Below, in pieces: positions 1 to 6,161 of a stretch of 16,137 nucleotides of DNA. Made by a program: the position numbers and the translations under genes. Each line of letters opens with the position of its first letter. The stretch's first letter is position 1. The notes under the pieces were generated by a model. It had not been told where the DNA came from. It worked only from the letters and a program-made list of their open reading frames with translations, and searched no databases. The DNA is from Candidatus Poribacteria bacterium (GTDB lineage: Bacteria; Abyssobacteria; SURF-5). Location of the stretch: NCBI GenBank assembly GCA_016215705.1, contig JACRIR010000100.1, forward strand, positions 1-16,137, in the 5' to 3' direction.

Positions 1-133
1 ACGATCGCTCGAGCTGCTTCAATAAATCAAGCGCCGACTTCTTCGTCTTACCAGCTCGCTTGATCTCCGTCACAAAACTCGGCCATGGACCCTTCTCCAA
101 CTCGTCCAACATCGGCGTCCCATTCTCACTCAT
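1..133 (-). CDS. dsrA: Dissimilatory sulfite reductase alpha subunit, N-terminal fragment (runs off window)
   Basis: DsrA is the siroheme/Fe4S4 catalytic alpha subunit of cytoplasmic DsrAB, which reduces sulfite in sulfate reducers or runs in reverse in sulfur oxidisers. Only the first 44 codons are inside the window; the rest lies to the left. The visible protein starts [20 protein letters not shown] and continues [24 protein letters not shown]. The TPMLDxLExGPWPSFVxxIK segment followed by a DLLxxLExS segment is the hallmark N-terminus of DsrA as I know it from Desulfovibrio and Allochromatium. The ATG at 131-133 is preceded by AGGAGAG about 6 nt upstream, and a TATAAT-like box lies about 32 bp upstream. 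The catalytic cysteines and siroheme site are not visible, so reductive versus oxidative type cannot be judged. Identification rests on a short stretch, but it is distinctive. Confidence 0.85.
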   Translation of the reverse strand, partial: MSENGTPMLDELEKGPWPSFVTEIKRAGKTKKSALDLLKQLERS

Positions 134-164
134 AGCTCTCTCCTGTCTACCCTACGCTTCATTA

Positions 165-170
165 ATTATA
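165..170 (-). promoter_or_regulatory. Candidate -10 box for dsrA
   Basis: On the minus strand the sequence reads TATAAT, 32 bp upstream of the dsrA ATG, which would give a leader of about 25 nt. No good TTGACA-like -35 hexamer is present at 16-18 bp spacing, so this promoter may need an activator or may not be the real one. Confidence 0.35.
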
Positions 171-503
171 GAAAAAATGCAGCCACAGACACGTTTCCGG
201 CTTCGAGGACAGACGAAAGAAACATCATACATCGTACACTCCGGCATCCTCTTGCGCCCTCCGAGTCATAGCTACACACTTCTAGCGTGCATGTCAGAAC
301 TGGAACAATGTGGAGGGAAGTAACTACCAATACAACCTCATGAAAAAGCAACTAGCATGCCAGAGAACCAGGGGAGAAGGTAAGCGCCTCATATCATCAA
401 CTTCAACTCCTTGGAACCATTATACTTATCCATACTTGTTCTGTCAAATGAATACCAAACGACACCCAAATTCGACAATGCCAAACAATCGTGAATACGA
501 AAT

Positions 504-545
504 ATTTGCATAGTAAAACCATATGGAATGGGGCACTATGCAAAT
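504..545. repeat. 11-bp perfect inverted repeat, possible operator
   Basis: ATTTGCATAGT at 504-514 is the exact reverse complement of ACTATGCAAAT at 535-545, separated by 20 bp. The right arm overlaps a second small palindrome, TGCAAATTTTGCA (539-551). It sits mid-way between the divergent dsrA and rtcA genes, so a regulator binding site or a remnant of a mobile-element end are both possible. Confidence 0.4.
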
Positions 546-875
546 TTTGCAAGGCAGTCCGCCTGGAGCCTCTAAAAGGGTCGTAATCAGTTCGTGTCAA
601 AATACTTCGATGATTCTGAGATCAGACCGCGATTCCGTGCTGTGGCAAAAGGTCTGACAATTCCTCACCGCAGGCGGTCGTCAAATCCTCCTTTGAAACT
701 GCCCCGCAATTGGCTAACTGGCAGCCAACTCCGTAAGTGCAAATCCATTCGTACAATGTTTTCGGACCCTTTCCGAATCTCGCCTAAGAATGAATTCGCG
801 CCTACGGAATAGCGAGATGGATTCTTCTTCGCCTTGTCCCGGTTTCCCCTTTGTCCCCTCGACAGCCTTTTGCTC

Positions 876-904
876 TGGACGCCAGTGGCTGCGAAAGCTA
901 AAAT
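876..904 (+). promoter_or_regulatory. Candidate sigma70 promoter for rtcA
   Basis: TGGACG at 876-881 and TAAAAT at 899-904 are separated by 17 bp. The predicted start of transcription is near 911, about 19 nt before the rtcA ATG. The -35 matches 4 of 6 consensus bases and the -10 matches 5 of 6. Confidence 0.4.
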
Positions 905-929
905 AGTTGTGAAGAAAGGATGGGGACTC

Positions 930-2024
930 ATGATGATCGAAATCGACGGCTCATACCTTGAGGGCGGCGGCGCCATCCTGAGAGTGGCCTCGGCCCTCGC
1001 CGCAGTTACCGGCAAGCCAATGAAGGTTCACAAGATTCGAGCCGGAAGGAAGAACCCGGGCCTTAGAGCGCAACATTTGGAAGGTCTTAAGGCAGTAGCT
1101 GAGTTGTGCTCCGGGCGTCTGGTAAATGCCGAGCTTGGTTCAACCGAAATCGAATTTCATCCTGGAGTAATCAGGCCGGCAAAGCTCGAGATTCAGATAT
1201 CTACCGCCGGAGCATTGGGATTGGTCTTCCAGTCGCTCAAAGTTCCACTCTGCCTGGCAGGCGACGAGGTAACCGTAAACATACGCGGCGGGGCGACCTT
1301 TGGGAAATGGGCGCCGCCAGTGCCTTACACGATGAACGTGCTGCTTCCAGTCTTAAAGAATATAGGGTACACCGCCGAGATAACAATTAAGAAACACGGG
1401 TTCTATCCGAGGGGCGGAGCGGAAGTCGAGATGAGGGGCTTCCCCTGCCTCTATCCTATTGAGCCGAATTCATTCAGCCTCTTTTCCCGTAAACCCTTCC
1501 GGCCTTTGCATATGATAGACCGTGGCGCTGTTGGAAAAATCGCCGGCATATCTGTTGCCAGCAAACATCTCCGCAAACCCAGGGTCGCCGAAAGACAGGC
1601 CGAGGCCGCAAAGAAGAGTCTGGAGGCAAGGGGACTGGAAGTTTCAGTTGATGCACAGTATGCAGACGCCGCGTGCGCGGGTTCAGGCGTCGTGCTATGG
1701 GCAACCACAAGCACCGGCGCCATCCTGGGCGCAGACTCGCTCGGTGAACGAGGCAAACCATCAGAGAAGGTCGGAGAAGAAGCGGCAATGCAAATACTCC
1801 AAACAATTGATTCGGGCGCGACGGTCGATAAACACCTTTCGGACCAGTTGCTCATTTTCATGGCGCTGGCCGAAGGCCAATCAGCCATCACCGCCCCCGA
1901 ACTCACAGACCACGCCAGGACGAATATCTGTGTCATACAAAATTTCCTGCCGGTCGAGTTCAAAATAACCGACGGCACGCCAACCCTGATCGAATGCTCG
2001 GGGAAAGAAAGAGAATCGGAATAG
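930..2024 (+). CDS. rtcA: RNA 3'-terminal phosphate cyclase
   Basis: RtcA converts an RNA 3'-phosphate end to a 2',3'-cyclic phosphate using ATP through a covalent enzyme-AMP intermediate; it acts in the cytoplasm in RNA repair. The 364-residue product has the usual family length. Visible family signatures are the N-terminal DGSYLEGGGAILR (about residues 6-18), the basic stretch RAGRKNPGLRAQHLEGLKA (37-55), HGFYPRGGAEVE (156-167) and, near the C-terminus, KHLSDQLL, whose His302 corresponds to the nucleotidylated histidine (His309) of the E. coli enzyme. I start at the ATG at 930, which is followed by a second ATG and preceded by GAAAGGA about 9 nt upstream; an in-frame extension to 834 would add 32 residues unlike the family. 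It is the only plus-strand protein gene. Neither rtcB nor the regulator gene rtcR is beside it. Confidence 0.95.
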   Translation: MMIEIDGSYLEGGGAILRVASALAAVTGKPMKVHKIRAGRKNPGLRAQHLEGLKAVAELCSGRLVNAELGSTEIEFHPGVIRPAKLEIQISTAGALGLVFQSLKVPLCLAGDEVTVNIRGGATFGKWAPPVPYTMNVLLPVLKNIGYTAEITIKKHGFYPRGGAEVEMRGFPCLYPIEPNSFSLFSRKPFRPLHMIDRGAVGKIAGISVASKHLRKPRVAERQAEAAKKSLEARGLEVSVDAQYADAACAGSGVVLWATTSTGAILGADSLGERGKPSEKVGEEAAMQILQTIDSGATVDKHLSDQLLIFMALAEGQSAITAPELTDHARTNICVIQNFLPVEFKITDGTPTLIECSGKERESE

Positions 2025-2090
2025 GGATGACGCGAATCCGCTCATATCCGTGCAACTTGCTTCTTCATTTGTGTTCCTGCTTTTTCTTAT

Positions 2091-2624
2091 TCACTCCTCC
2101 GCTTTGAAGGACTGCATCAGATCGAAGAGTTCTTCCGGCGAAATGCTCTCCTCGCCCGCCATGTATTTGCGCGAGAGAACATAGTATGAAATTGCATTCT
2201 GCTCGATGAATTCAGGGCGACCCTTGCCATCTATGATGCGCCCGGGCACACCCACTACGAGCGAGTTGGGTGGAACGATGGTGTTCTCTTTTACCAATGC
2301 ATTCGCGGCTATGAGAGTGCCATCGCCTATCCGAGCGCCGTCCATGATGGTCGCCCCCATTCCTATCATGACGCGATTCCCGATTGTGCACGCATGCATG
2401 ATCGTTGAATGCGCCGCAGTGACAAAATCGCCGATGCTTGTCGGGTGCGTGGGCGAACAATGGATGGTCGCGTGGTCCTGAATGTTTGTGTACCGGCCGA
2501 CAGTGATGCAGTTGAAGTCGGCGCGGATGACTGCATTCGCCCATATGCTGCAATTCCTGCCGATCGTGAGATTCCCGTGCATGACAGCAGTAGGATGAAC
2601 ATAGACGGTTGGATCAATATTCAC
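2091..2624 (-). CDS. Gamma carbonic anhydrase-like hexapeptide-repeat protein
   Basis: A 177-residue left-handed beta-helix protein of the gamma carbonic anhydrase/YrdA/PaaY type, probably a cytoplasmic trimer with zinc or iron at subunit interfaces. Hexapeptide repeats run from about residue 10 to 130. All three metal-binding histidines are in place: H55 (in HATIH), H72 (in AAHSTIM) and H77 (in MHACTIG). The conserved Arg34/Asp36 pair (VIRADFN) and Gln49 (NIQD) are also present. The acidic proton-shuttle loop of the Methanosarcina Cam enzyme is absent, so carbonic anhydrase activity is possible but unproven. The start is GTG, chosen because TGGAGG lies 7 nt upstream and the resulting N-terminus fits the family. 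It is the last gene of the minus-strand series, 73 bp behind the M24 peptidase gene, and ends convergently with rtcA 66 bp away. Confidence 0.88.
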   Translation of the reverse strand: MNIDPTVYVHPTAVMHGNLTIGRNCSIWANAVIRADFNCITVGRYTNIQDHATIHCSPTHPTSIGDFVTAAHSTIMHACTIGNRVMIGMGATIMDGARIGDGTLIAANALVKENTIVPPNSLVVGVPGRIIDGKGRPEFIEQNAISYYVLSRKYMAGEESISPEELFDLMQSFKAEE

Positions 2625-2697
2625 TGGAATGCCTCCACAAGAATTGGGACCATAAACTTGTTTTTCTTCTTTTGTTCTAATTCCAATCTAAAATAAC

Positions 2698-3861
2698 TCA
2701 ATCACCCACTTCAAACAGACGGCGAGGTGTGTTCGATAACAACTCCACTCCACTGGCTTTTACAATGAACGAGTCTTCTACTTTGATCGCGCCGAAGCCG
2801 GGAATGATTGTGTTGATTTCTATCGCAAGCGTCATATTCTCTTTGATTATTGTCGGATCGTCCGGGCCTATAATCGGTGGCTCATCGAGCTCGAGACCAA
2901 GCCCGTGTCCCACAAATCTCCCCTTCTCCTCGTATCCCATAAAATATTCGCCATATTTCGTCTTAGCGGCGGCCTGAACACCCTGCGCATAAACCTCGGC
3001 TGCCGGCACACCCGGCCGGATGGCGGACAGAATCTCATCCTCGACTTCACAGAGGGCGTCAAAAACATCTTTCTGTTTCTTCGAGGCCTTCCCGATAACG
3101 TATTGCCTTGTCGCATCGGTTATATAACCGTGGTAGCAGCCTGTAATATCAATCATAATGAGGTCGCCGCGCTTCAAAGCCCGACTCGAGGCGCTGATCC
3201 GCATCGCGGGGCTGAGCCCGATTCCCGTGGCGACATTGGCAAAGCCCGCAAAACGGGTAAGATTCTCGCCCGAGCCGATCATGCCGTACATCGTGTATGC
3301 ATCGAAACGTCTGTTGACAAGGATGCCCTCGTGTTTGTTCCGCCGGAGCTCGGCCTCTATCGCGGCTGCCATCTCGATCTCGTCCATGCCGTCGCGGATC
3401 ACTTCGAGCGCACGCCGCTGTCCCTTTTCAATCATCGAAGCTGATACGCGAACGAACTCGAGTTCACGCTCGTCCTTTATCATGCGCTGTGAAATTATCA
3501 GCGAACTGACGTTTACGAACGCTGCGTGTGGCAGCGCATCGCGAATCTTGAAAAACAATTCCGCCGGTATCACATCGAGCTCGAGACCGATTGTCAAACG
3601 ATCAAGTTCCTCAGAACGAACCTGTTCCGCGACCGAACGCAAGCTGCCGTCGGCGACAACGTCGCTCACGGTGGCGTCCTGCCGGGCGAACCCGATTGCC
3701 CGCCGTACATACAACCGCGCCGTTTGATGGGTTATCAATAGAATACTCGGAACCGAGACACCCGCGTAGTAATAAATATCCCGAGAATAGAGCAGGATGG
3801 CTGCCTGAATAGAATTGCGCGCCATTTCAGCGCGAAAGACGTTGATGCGTTGCTCAGACAT
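2698..3861 (-). CDS. M24 family metallopeptidase (Xaa-Pro aminopeptidase/dipeptidase-like)
   Basis: A 387-residue cytoplasmic pita-bread-fold peptidase, probably removing N-terminal residues ahead of proline or splitting Xaa-Pro dipeptides. Residues 1-125 form the creatinase-like N-terminal domain and about 132-385 the catalytic domain. All five dinuclear metal ligands are visible: D238 (MIDITG), D249 (TDATRQ), H319 (VGHGLGLELDEPP), E348 (AIEIN) and E362 (KVEDSF), so it should be active. Length matches PepQ-type enzymes and not the longer PepP. No signal peptide is seen. The ATG at 3859-3861 has only a weak purine-rich stretch upstream. It follows the AhpD-like selenoprotein gene by 111 bp and precedes the gamma carbonic anhydrase gene by 73 bp on the same strand. 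Exact substrate cannot be told from sequence. Confidence 0.92.
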   Translation of the reverse strand: MSEQRINVFRAEMARNSIQAAILLYSRDIYYYAGVSVPSILLITHQTARLYVRRAIGFARQDATVSDVVADGSLRSVAEQVRSEELDRLTIGLELDVIPAELFFKIRDALPHAAFVNVSSLIISQRMIKDERELEFVRVSASMIEKGQRRALEVIRDGMDEIEMAAAIEAELRRNKHEGILVNRRFDAYTMYGMIGSGENLTRFAGFANVATGIGLSPAMRISASSRALKRGDLIMIDITGCYHGYITDATRQYVIGKASKKQKDVFDALCEVEDEILSAIRPGVPAAEVYAQGVQAAAKTKYGEYFMGYEEKGRFVGHGLGLELDEPPIIGPDDPTIIKENMTLAIEINTIIPGFGAIKVEDSFIVKASGVELLSNTPRRLFEVGD

Positions 3862-3972
3862 CGTCGTTTTTCTCGATTTTGGATCCGTATCTGCAGGTTA
3901 AGCGGATTCTCAATAATTAAGAGGGCACACCTGACTTTATCACTACTTCACTCATCATTCACCATCTGTCAT

Positions 3973-4272
3973 TCACTTCGCCTTGCCCTTTTCCCCTATT
4001 GTTAGCTCCAGCCCTTCGATGGCGTCAACAAGATGACTTCGAACTTTGCCGGCCGCCGCCATCATTGCGCAGGCCATCGTTTCTCGAAGTTCGTCATCGG
4101 TTGCTCCGGCTTCCTTTGCGCCCGCAAAGTGGGCTTTCGTTCAATGGCCGCAGCCGGCGACCGCAGCCGCAGCCAACAAAACAAGCTCACGCGTCTTTTC
4201 GTCAAGTGAACCTTCGATGTACTCGAACCGAAGAAACTTGTTGGTTTTCCTGATTGCGCTTTTCTCTTTCAT
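3973..4272 (-). CDS. AhpD-like (carboxymuconolactone decarboxylase family) selenoprotein, UGA = Sec44
   Basis: A 99-residue small helical protein of the AhpD/CMD family, interrupted at codon 44 (4141-4143) by an in-frame TGA. Around it the protein reads ELVLLAAAAVAGCGH-U-TKAHFAGAKEAGATDDELRE. This matches the family pattern with a CxxC redox pair followed by xxxH and an EAGAT turn, except that the second cysteine is the TGA codon. Such CxxU AhpD-like selenoproteins are known in bacteria. The frame continues 55 more codons with family-like sequence (ETMACAMMAAAGKV) to a final TGA. A GGGC-loop hairpin sits 11 nt after the codon. The ATG is preceded by TTTTGGAGG at about 6 nt, an excellent ribosome site, and a promoter lies about 90 bp upstream. 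Family role: peroxide or disulfide reduction; the substrate is unknown. It stands between the kinase gene and the M24 peptidase gene. Alternatives are a pseudogene or a sequencing error, both less likely given the hairpin and intact flanks. Confidence 0.85.
4114..4129 (-). promoter_or_regulatory. Putative bacterial SECIS hairpin
   Basis: On the minus strand CUUUGC-GGGC-GCAAAG forms a perfect 6-bp stem with a 4-nt loop. It begins 11 nt after the in-frame UGA, so the apical loop starts 17 nt downstream of the UGA. Known bacterial SECIS elements sit immediately 3' of the UGA inside the coding region, with a small apical loop roughly 16-37 nt away and a G in the first two loop positions. All of these hold here. 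SelB binding is inferred. Confidence 0.75.
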
Positions 4273-4358
4273 GGCATCCTCCAAAAGAGACGTTGAATCC
4301 GCAGAGTCCGTTGATTTGCGTGGTTCTTCACCGCTTAGGTGCAGAGAGGATGGGAAGA

Positions 4359-4387
4359 ATGATAGCAGGGATCAAGCGGAATGGCAA
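4359..4387 (-). promoter_or_regulatory. Sigma70-type promoter for the selenoprotein gene
   Basis: Minus strand: TTGCCA (4387-4382), 17-bp spacer, TATCAT (4364-4359). Each hexamer matches 5 of 6 consensus bases at the optimal spacing. The predicted start near 4352 leaves an 80-nt leader before the selenoprotein ATG. It lies just past the end of the kinase gene, so the selenoprotein can be expressed independently of cinA and the kinase. Confidence 0.6.
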
Positions 4388-4421
4388 CAAGAATAGGTAG
4401 TGATGGAGTGACTGCAGAAAG

Positions 4422-6158
4422 CTATCGTCTTTTCCAGGGTCTTTCCAGGAATCCAATGAACAGATGTATGAAAAAGCCTAATGCGCCCCCGAGTACAATC
4501 CAGTCAAGAGGCACAGCCCAAATTGCCGAAAACAGTTGGTGGACGCCAAGGAATGCGGCGAAACCTGCCGCCCCTCCCACAGCGCCCCATATCAAGCAAC
4601 CGATCAGATATCCGGCGGACCTCTCATATACACCGTCGGCGATTCCGAGGAATCCGCCGATGACTGCGCCATACAGCGCCTCACGATATGAGGATTTCAA
4701 CGGACCGAACGTGGGCGCGCCGAATCCTGACGTAAGCATGTACGTGGCCACAGCGCCCCCGATGATCCCCAGGGTGAGCGAAAACATTCCCCTCAGTGTC
4801 TTTTTATAAGCGATGCCGACAGCGGCTCCGATGAGTCCTCCGTATAAGAAGAGGCTCAATTGAAAGAGGGTCTCCCGGCTCATGGGCCAACGACCAGTCC
4901 GTTCGGCGGCGGCTACCAACAAGCCCGCAAGAACGCCCGCCAACGCGCCCAGCGGCATGCGCGCGTGTTCGCGCTCAGGGGCATAGTCTCCCAACCCTGC
5001 ATTCTTCTCGACCTTGCTCACGCGGTCGATGACCCGCGCCGACCTTTCCGGCGCCGACATCTTGTACACTTCAACGCGATTCAGTTGAGGAGGCTCAGCT
5101 TCGGGTTCAGCGAAAGGCGCGGCAGTCGTCGCGGCCGGAGCCAACTTGATCTCTTCTTCGTTGCGGAGCCACCACGGCAGGTATTTGCCCTGCATGGGGA
5201 TGCCGATATCCTGCTGGCCGGTCAAAACGGCTTTGAGTTCCGCTGCGCTTTGCCATCTGCCTTCAGCTTCTTTTCGCAGGCATTTCAACACCACCGTGTT
5301 CAACCAGACAGACAAGCCTTCAATCGGCTTCGGGATAACGTGCAGATGTTGAAGGCTTACTTCTTTTCCCTTGAACGGCGGCGTTCCCGCCAACATCTCG
5401 TACATCGTTATCCCGAGCGAATAGATGTCGGTTCGCCCATCGAGCGGGCGGCCGAAAATCTGTTCCGGACTCATGTAAATCGGCGTGCCGCCACCCAATT
5501 CGCTGCTGTCAGTTTCGCTCATAAAGGCAATCCCGAAATCCGCGAGCTTGACACGATGGTCGCTCGTGATAAGAATATTGCTCGGTTTTATGTCTCTGTG
5601 TATCACTTCTTCGGCATGCGCATACTTGAGCGCTTCGCAAACTTGAGGGATATAGCGCAAAACCTCGGCCTCGGTGAAGCGCCGATTTGGTTTCCTCAGC
5701 GCCATCGAGGCGAGCGATTCTCCCTCCACGTACTCCATTAGAAGATACTTCACCCCGGCCGTCTCCTCGAAATTGTAAAGGCGGATGATATTCGGATGGG
5801 CCAGCTTCATGGCGGCCTTTGCCTCGCGCTTCAGACTCATGATGGCCGAAATGTCGTTCGCCAGGCCGTCGAGCAGAAACTTTATGGCAACATCCATGCC
5901 TAACTGGCGATCATGAGCCAGGAACAATAGCCCCATGCCGCCGCGCGCAATCTTCTCTTTCAACTCATATCGACTGCCCAGGCTGCGGCTGTACCTTTCA
6001 ATCAGCTCGCGGTCATCGGCCTCTGACGAGGGAGCACCCGTCTCCTCCGCCACGGCGACCGGAACTTCCGCAGCTCGAATGTGCGAAAATTTCTGACTGC
6101 ATTTGTGGCAGAAGTTGGCGTCGTCTCGATTTTCCACGCCGCAGTTATCACAAAACAT
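4422..6158 (-). CDS. Membrane Ser/Thr protein kinase with N-terminal zinc ribbon
   Basis: A 578-residue Hanks-type kinase. Residues 1-25 form a zinc ribbon (C3, C6, C17, C20). The kinase domain spans about 62-314: glycine loop ARGGMG (71-76), ATP-binding K93 in VAIK, HRD catalytic loop with D189 (HRDIKPSN), DFG at 207-209, and SPEQ (230-233) in the APE position, so it should be active. A linker rich in Ala, Pro and Glu (about 335-400) leads to a hydrophobic, glycine-rich C-terminal half with about six predicted membrane segments (roughly 403-420, 434-451, 460-477, 495-511, 516-538, 550-572). Most PknB-type kinases have one membrane helix and an extracellular sensor; here there are many helices and no large outer domain. 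The gene starts 3 bp after the cinA stop, with GAGG upstream inside cinA, so the two are translationally close. Targets are unknown. Confidence 0.93.
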   Translation of the reverse strand: MFCDNCGVENRDDANFCHKCSQKFSHIRAAEVPVAVAEETGAPSSEADDRELIERYSRSLGSRYELKEKIARGGMGLLFLAHDRQLGMDVAIKFLLDGLANDISAIMSLKREAKAAMKLAHPNIIRLYNFEETAGVKYLLMEYVEGESLASMALRKPNRRFTEAEVLRYIPQVCEALKYAHAEEVIHRDIKPSNILITSDHRVKLADFGIAFMSETDSSELGGGTPIYMSPEQIFGRPLDGRTDIYSLGITMYEMLAGTPPFKGKEVSLQHLHVIPKPIEGLSVWLNTVVLKCLRKEAEGRWQSAAELKAVLTGQQDIGIPMQGKYLPWWLRNEEEIKLAPAATTAAPFAEPEAEPPQLNRVEVYKMSAPERSARVIDRVSKVEKNAGLGDYAPEREHARMPLGALAGVLAGLLVAAAERTGRWPMSRETLFQLSLFLYGGLIGAAVGIAYKKTLRGMFSLTLGIIGGAVATYMLTSGFGAPTFGPLKSSYREALYGAVIGGFLGIADGVYERSAGYLIGCLIWGAVGGAAGFAAFLGVHQLFSAIWAVPLDWIVLGGALGFFIHLFIGFLERPWKRR

Positions 6159-6161
6159 GAT

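Larger units (their letters stand above)
134..929. other. Long divergent intergenic region between dsrA and rtcA
   Basis: About 800 bp without a convincing gene. The short ORFs here lack ribosome binding sites and resemble no family I recognise. It should hold the regulatory sequences of both divergent genes: a TATAAT near dsrA (165-170), an 11-bp inverted repeat (504-545), a 7-bp inverted repeat TCAGACC/GGTCTGA around 624-659, and a candidate rtcA promoter near 876-904. Confidence 0.6.

Noticed and set aside
310-513. Small plus-strand ORFs between dsrA and rtcA (also 594-812)
   Set aside because: No ribosome binding site at a sensible distance and no recognisable domain or hydrophobic pattern.
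529-552. GGGGCAC...TTTTGCA looking like a sigma54 promoter
   Set aside because: The distance between the GG and GC elements is about 5 bp too long for a sigma54 site, and the TTGCA is explained by the palindrome.
4141-4143. In-frame TGA as a nonsense mutation or as a reassigned codon
   Set aside because: Position at the redox cysteine plus a SECIS-like hairpin favours selenocysteine; other genes use TGA as stop and show no internal TGA, so there is no code change.
4860-5741. 293-codon plus-strand ORF inside the kinase gene
   Set aside because: It is antisense to a well-conserved kinase domain, has no ribosome site and a composition rich in Arg, Gln and His typical of a shadow frame.
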